Shown here in pieces: positions 60,783 through 63,863 of a stretch of 63,863 nucleotides of DNA. Positions within the stretch are counted from its first letter, which is position 1; every line of letters begins with the position of its first letter. The position numbers and the translations under genes are program-made. The notes below the pieces were generated by a model. That model did not search any database. It was not told the origin of the DNA and was given only the letters and a program-made list of their open reading frames with translations. The stretch comes from Izemoplasma sp964435595 (GTDB taxonomy: Bacteria > Bacillota_I > Bacilli_A > Izemoplasmatales > Izemoplasmataceae), in assembly GCA_964435595.1 (NCBI GenBank), contig CAYSZV010000009.1, positions 1 to 63,863 on the forward strand, in the 5' to 3' direction.

Positions 60783-61562
60783 ATGGGAAAAATTTTATCT
60801 GTTTCTAATCAAAAAGGTGGAGTTGGAAAAACTACCACAAGTGTGAATTTAGCAAGTTCATTATCTTACTTAGGTAAGAAAGTGTTATTGGTTGACGTAG
60901 ACTATCAAGCAAATGCTACTACCTATATGGGAATTAATAGAGCGAATCTAGAATATACAACTGCTGATTTATTTAACGAAACATGTGATATTCATGATAT
61001 TATTCAACGAGTTGAAAGTGTTGATGTTGATATAATTCCCGCAAGATTCGAATTATCAACAATAGAAGCAAATTTGGTTAGTCATGTGAACAAAGATTAT
61101 ATTTTATCTAATGCTCTAGAAGAGGTTAGAGATGATTATGATTTTATTATAATTGATTGTCCACCTTCTCTTGGGGTTGTTACTGTGAATGCCCTTACTG
61201 CCTCAGATAGTGTGTTGATTCCTGTTCAATGCGAATTTTTAGCACTTGATGGTTTGACACAATTGTTGAATACTATTCGTATGATTCAAAAGAAACAAAA
61301 ATATAACAAACGTACACTAACTATCGAAGGTGTATTACTAACGATGTTAGATACCAGAAGTAATATAGGATATGAAGTTATTAATGAAGTGAGAACATAT
61401 TTTAAAGAAAAGGTGTTTAAAACAATTATTCCTAGAAATGTTAAAGTATCTGTAGCTCCAAGTCATGGGTTGCCAGTAACAGAGTTTTCTCCTAGATCGA
61501 AAGGGTCTCAAAGTTATCAAAATCTAGCCAAAGAAATGGTAGAGATTAATGACAGAGCATAA
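60783..61562 (+). CDS. parA: Chromosome partitioning ATPase ParA (Soj)
   Basis: 259 aa from ATG 60783, nine bases after AGAGGA. Deviant Walker A QKGGVGKTTTSVNLA, then LLVDVDYQANAT and FIIIDCPPSLG. With ParB it drives segregation of the origin region and influences DnaA. No N-terminal HTH, so it is the chromosomal Soj type. Confidence 0.95.
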   Translation: MGKILSVSNQKGGVGKTTTSVNLASSLSYLGKKVLLVDVDYQANATTYMGINRANLEYTTADLFNETCDIHDIIQRVESVDVDIIPARFELSTIEANLVSHVNKDYILSNALEEVRDDYDFIIIDCPPSLGVVTVNALTASDSVLIPVQCEFLALDGLTQLLNTIRMIQKKQKYNKRTLTIEGVLLTMLDTRSNIGYEVINEVRTYFKEKVFKTIIPRNVKVSVAPSHGLPVTEFSPRSKGSQSYQNLAKEMVEINDRA

Positions 61563-62379
61563 TTTAGGACGAAGTATTGAAGATTTATTAAAAGAAAACG
61601 ATGTTAGGCTTGATGAACTGGAGAAGATAGAAGAACTGAATCTAAAACTAATTAAACCAAATCCAGATCAACCTCGATCTGTTTTTGATACAGAAAGTAT
61701 TCAAGAGTTAGCGCAATCAATCGCAGAACACGGTGTAATTCAGCCTGTGATTGTGAAACGAGTTGATGGTGGGTTTATTCTAGTTGCTGGTGAAAGGCGT
61801 GTTAGAGCTTCGAAGGTTGCTGGAAAAACAACTATTCCGGCTATTGTTAGAGATTATAATTCAAAGTATTTGAGTGAGTTAGCAATATTAGAAAATTTAC
61901 AACGTGAGGATTTGACACCGATTGAAGAAGCAATCGCATTCAGAAGCATTTTAGATAACACAAAAGTAACTCACGAGGAACTCGGGAAACGCATTGGGAA
62001 ATCTAGAACATATATTACAAATGTGATTGGACTTTTAAAATTGCCAGCAATTGTAATGGAGGATGTCAATCAAAAGCGTCTCACAATGGGCCACGCTAGA
62101 GCACTTAGTAAACTTGGAGATATGGAAGCAATAATGATTGTCCGTGACGAGATTTTGTCACTAAATTTGAGTGTTAGAGATGTTGAAGCTATTATTAGAG
62201 AACGTTATAGAAAAAAAAGAAATGGAATTTCATTGGAAGCTATGAAAAAAGCTGAAAAACAAATTGGTAATATTGTAGATAATGATTTGAATTATAAATT
62301 AAATAAGAATCAGTTGGTGCTTAAATTCAAAGATGAAAAAGAATTACAGAGCATCATTCGATTTTTGAAAAGAGGATAA
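61549..62379 (+). CDS. parB: Chromosome partitioning protein ParB (Spo0J)
   Basis: 276 aa, overlapping parA by 14 nt. The CTPase/N-terminal domain has IKPNPDQPRSVFD and LVAGERRVRASKVAG (GERRxRA motif). The HTH domain has THEELGKRIGKSRTYITNVIGLLKLP, and a C-terminal dimerisation segment follows. It loads at parS as a CTP-dependent clamp. I found no perfect parS 16-mer in this window. Confidence 0.95.
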   Translation: MTEHNLGRSIEDLLKENDVRLDELEKIEELNLKLIKPNPDQPRSVFDTESIQELAQSIAEHGVIQPVIVKRVDGGFILVAGERRVRASKVAGKTTIPAIVRDYNSKYLSELAILENLQREDLTPIEEAIAFRSILDNTKVTHEELGKRIGKSRTYITNVIGLLKLPAIVMEDVNQKRLTMGHARALSKLGDMEAIMIVRDEILSLNLSVRDVEAIIRERYRKKRNGISLEAMKKAEKQIGNIVDNDLNYKLNKNQLVLKFKDEKELQSIIRFLKRG

Positions 62380-62381
62380 CT

Positions 62382-63218
62382 ATGAATGGATTACATAAAC
62401 TTTTCTTACAATTCTTTATGGATTTAGGAGTTACTGAAATTATTTCCGAAATTTTAGTTTCAGTAATAGTTATTGTTTTATGGGTAATTGTTGGATTCTT
62501 ATCAAATACTTTAATCAGAAAATCCATTTATAGGTTAATGAAATCAAGAGATTTCGAATCAAGAACAACTACAATTGGAAAGTTGGTTACAAGTGTTGTT
62601 AGATATGTTGTGTGGCTTCTCGTTTTAATTATCATTTTACGAGAAATGAACATTGATATAATGCCAATAGCTGCATCTGCTGGAGTTGTAGGATTAGCAA
62701 TTGGGTTCGGCGCACAGCAAATAGTAAAAGACTTCATATCTGGCTTCTTTATTATGTTTGAAGGTGTGTTTAATGTCGGCGATCTAGTTGAAGTTGATAA
62801 TTTCACAGGTAACGTATTAAAGTTAGGTTTAAGAACTACTACGATTCAAAACTGGAAAGGCGAAGTTAAGACAGTTTCAAATGGTGATATTAGAGGAGTT
62901 GTTAACTTTTCTAAGAATGATAGCCTTGCAGTAGTTGAATTTGGAGTAGCTTATGATACAGACTTAATTAAACTAAATGAAGTGATGGATGAATTTATTC
63001 AAATTGAATTCGATAAGTATGATAATATAATTGAACTTCCAAAATATCTTGGTGTTACAAAACTTGATTCATCAAGTGTCAACTTATTATTAATCGCAAA
63101 AACAAAGACGTTACAGCATTTTCAAATAGGAAGAAGTTTGAGAGAAGATATCGTAACTTACTTTGCTGAAAAAGGTATTGAAATTCCTTATCCACATGTG
63201 GTAGTTAAAAATGCATAA
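62382..63218 (+). CDS. mscS: Small-conductance mechanosensitive channel, MscS family
   Basis: 278 aa. Three helices (about 20-45, 63-85, 88-110); pore helix AASAGVVGLAIGFGAQQIVKDFISGFFIM is the MscS signature, followed by the beta domain (FNVGDLVEVDNFTGNVLKLGLRTT). It protects against osmotic down-shock. Its position after parB matches Bacillus. Confidence 0.94.
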   Translation: MNGLHKLFLQFFMDLGVTEIISEILVSVIVIVLWVIVGFLSNTLIRKSIYRLMKSRDFESRTTTIGKLVTSVVRYVVWLLVLIIILREMNIDIMPIAASAGVVGLAIGFGAQQIVKDFISGFFIMFEGVFNVGDLVEVDNFTGNVLKLGLRTTTIQNWKGEVKTVSNGDIRGVVNFSKNDSLAVVEFGVAYDTDLIKLNEVMDEFIQIEFDKYDNIIELPKYLGVTKLDSSSVNLLLIAKTKTLQHFQIGRSLREDIVTYFAEKGIEIPYPHVVVKNA

Positions 63219-63396
63219 AATTAAAGAAGGTGACATTCTTATTTTAAGAAAAGGCCATCCCTGTGGAGAAAACAAATGGTTAGTTATTAGAAATGGATCG
63301 GATGTGAAGCTGAAATGCCTTGGCTGTGACAGAGTTGTGATGCTTGACCGACCTACACTTTTGAAACGAATAAAAAAGGTTGTTAGTGAAGATTAA
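63211..63396 (+). CDS. DUF951 small zinc-ribbon-like protein
   Basis: 61 aa. KEGDILILRKGHPCGENKWLVIRNG and KLKCLGCDRVVMLDR with three Cys (HPC, CLGC) match DUF951, a short SH3/zinc-like protein encoded near ychF and mscS in Firmicutes. It overlaps mscS by 8 nt. Function unknown. Confidence 0.9.
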   Translation: MHKIKEGDILILRKGHPCGENKWLVIRNGSDVKLKCLGCDRVVMLDRPTLLKRIKKVVSED

Positions 63397-63443
63397 CAAC
63401 TTTTCTACGAGTTATTTATATTAATGAAGAAAGAGTGAGTGTA

Positions 63444-63728
63444 ATGAAAGATATTGTAGATACTATTATTAAGTTTCGTGATGATCGAGGATGGAAGAAT
63501 AATGATCGTCCAGAGAATCTTGCTAAATCTATTATAATTGAAGCAGCAGAGCTGTTAGAGAACTATCAGTGGGGACCCGATCATGCTGATTTGGTCAACG
63601 TCAAAGAAGAGCTTGCAGATGTAATGATTTATTCTATTGCAATGGCATACGATCTGGGGTTTGATATTGAAGATATGATATATGAAAAACTTGAGAAAAA
63701 TAATCATAAATATCCTGCAAAAAAATAA
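63444..63728 (+). CDS. MazG-like nucleotide pyrophosphohydrolase
   Basis: 94 aa from ATG 63444; a GTG nine bases earlier is less likely. Features of the RS21-C6/MazG fold: WKNNDRPENLAKSIIIEAAELLENYQW and VKEELADVMIYSIAMAYDLG, with the ExxE and ExxD metal ligands. It should hydrolyse non-canonical or dCTP-type nucleotides. Single gene before a tRNA promoter. Confidence 0.9.
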   Translation: MKDIVDTIIKFRDDRGWKNNDRPENLAKSIIIEAAELLENYQWGPDHADLVNVKEELADVMIYSIAMAYDLGFDIEDMIYEKLEKNNHKYPAKK

Positions 63729-63729
63729 C

Positions 63730-63758
63730 TTGACTAGAAACAAAGTTTAGTATAGAAT
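63730..63758 (+). promoter_or_regulatory. tRNA promoter
   Basis: TTGACT (63730-63735), 17-bp spacer, TAGAAT (63753-63758), 19 bases before the mature tRNA 5' end. It overlaps the MazG-like stop region. Confidence 0.78.
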
Positions 63759-63777
63759 AATATTTGCATCTTTTAGT

Positions 63778-63861
63778 GGGCGGGTAGCGAAGTGGTTAAA
63801 CGCGACAGACTGTAACTCTGTTCCTTAGGGTTCGGCGGTTCAAATCCGTCCCCTCCCACCA
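63778..63861 (+). tRNA. tRNA-Tyr (GTA)
   Basis: Anticodon stem ACAGA/TCTGT encloses CTGTAAC with anticodon GTA. A long variable arm (TCCTTAGGGTT region) marks a class II tRNA, as expected for bacterial Tyr. T arm GGCGG-TTCAAAT-CCGTC and an encoded CCA are present. Acceptor arms GGGCGGG and CCCTCCC give one C-U mismatch at position 4. The window ends two bases later, so more tRNA genes may follow. Confidence 0.93.
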
Positions 63862-63863
63862 TT

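Noticed and set aside
60662..63218. Search for a parS site near parAB
   Set aside because: I found no copy of the TGTTTCACGTGAAACA consensus or a one-mismatch version by eye here or elsewhere in the window; it may lie outside it.
1..63863. UGA read as tryptophan, as in Mycoplasma
   Set aside because: Genes contain TGG for Trp and no in-frame TGA, and the four TGA stops coincide with starts of well-supported downstream genes.
1..63863. Mobile elements, CRISPR arrays or a prophage
   Set aside because: No transposase, integrase, terminase, Cas gene, regular repeat-spacer array or terminal inverted repeats were seen. Gene order is largely conserved housekeeping.

Overview
The window is AT-rich chromosomal DNA from a low-GC Gram-positive-type bacterium. 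Gene content and order (mnmG-rsmG-parA-parB-mscS-DUF951; tilS-hpt-ftsH-rqcP; DUF1934-rpoE-pyrG; tadA followed by a small SRP RNA) match the Bacillota/Mollicutes radiation. Secreted nuclease-like lipoprotein genes, a trimeric [FeFe] hydrogenase and the absence of sporulation genes here suggest an anaerobic, wall-poor relative of the Mollicutes (an Izemoplasma/Haloplasma-like lineage). That placement is inference from content, not a phylogeny. UGA appears to be a stop codon: Trp is encoded by TGG, and the only four TGA stops I found all lie in ATGA/GTGA gene overlaps.

Layout. 1-3.4 kb: the end of a possibly secreted protein, a PASTA-like/thermonuclease lipoprotein and two tandem NrnA-type DHH phosphoesterases, which together suggest nucleic-acid scavenging. 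3.5-12.1 kb: a phosphate island (NptA-like carrier, PhoP, PstS, PstC, PstA, PstB, PhoU, PhoR) with Pho-box-like direct repeats before phoP and pstS. The PstS appears to be circularly permuted and PstA carries a PDZ-like extracytoplasmic insert. 12.2-14.9 kb: DUF1934, RNA polymerase delta and CTP synthase, the last behind a GGGC-start promoter and attenuator. 15-20 kb: TldD/TldE and an NfeD-flotillin pair. 20-33.8 kb: a ZIP transporter, aldolase, cysteine biosynthesis (cysE, cysK), lysS, a zinc-binding lipoprotein, the rqcP-ftsH-hpt-tilS block and a MacB-like ABC transporter.

34-43.5 kb: an MFS carrier, Maf, an unknown membrane protein divergent from a LytTR regulator plus beta-propeller protein, a fumarase (two subunits)-malic enzyme operon, and ribosomal protein L31 with a structured leader. 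43.6-50.4 kb (minus strand): a nine-gene, mostly overlapping operon for a NAD-linked [FeFe] hydrogenase, in which five genes for two DRTGG proteins, two HATPase-domain proteins and a PHP phosphoesterase sit among the redox subunits. 50.7-55.5 kb: tdk, tadA, SRP RNA, an ArsR-like regulator with a HAD phosphatase, and a two-component system. 55.6-63.9 kb: the origin-proximal block mnmG, rsmG, two tandem membrane proteins with degenerate HD-GYP-like tails, parA, parB, mscS, DUF951, a MazG-like enzyme and tRNA-Tyr. A terminator before parA is made of two inverted, perfect DnaA boxes.

Most genes follow GAGGTG- or AGGAGG-type ribosome binding sites, which were used to trim many starts. No insertion sequence, prophage or CRISPR array was seen, and no gene-free stretch exceeds 300 bases.
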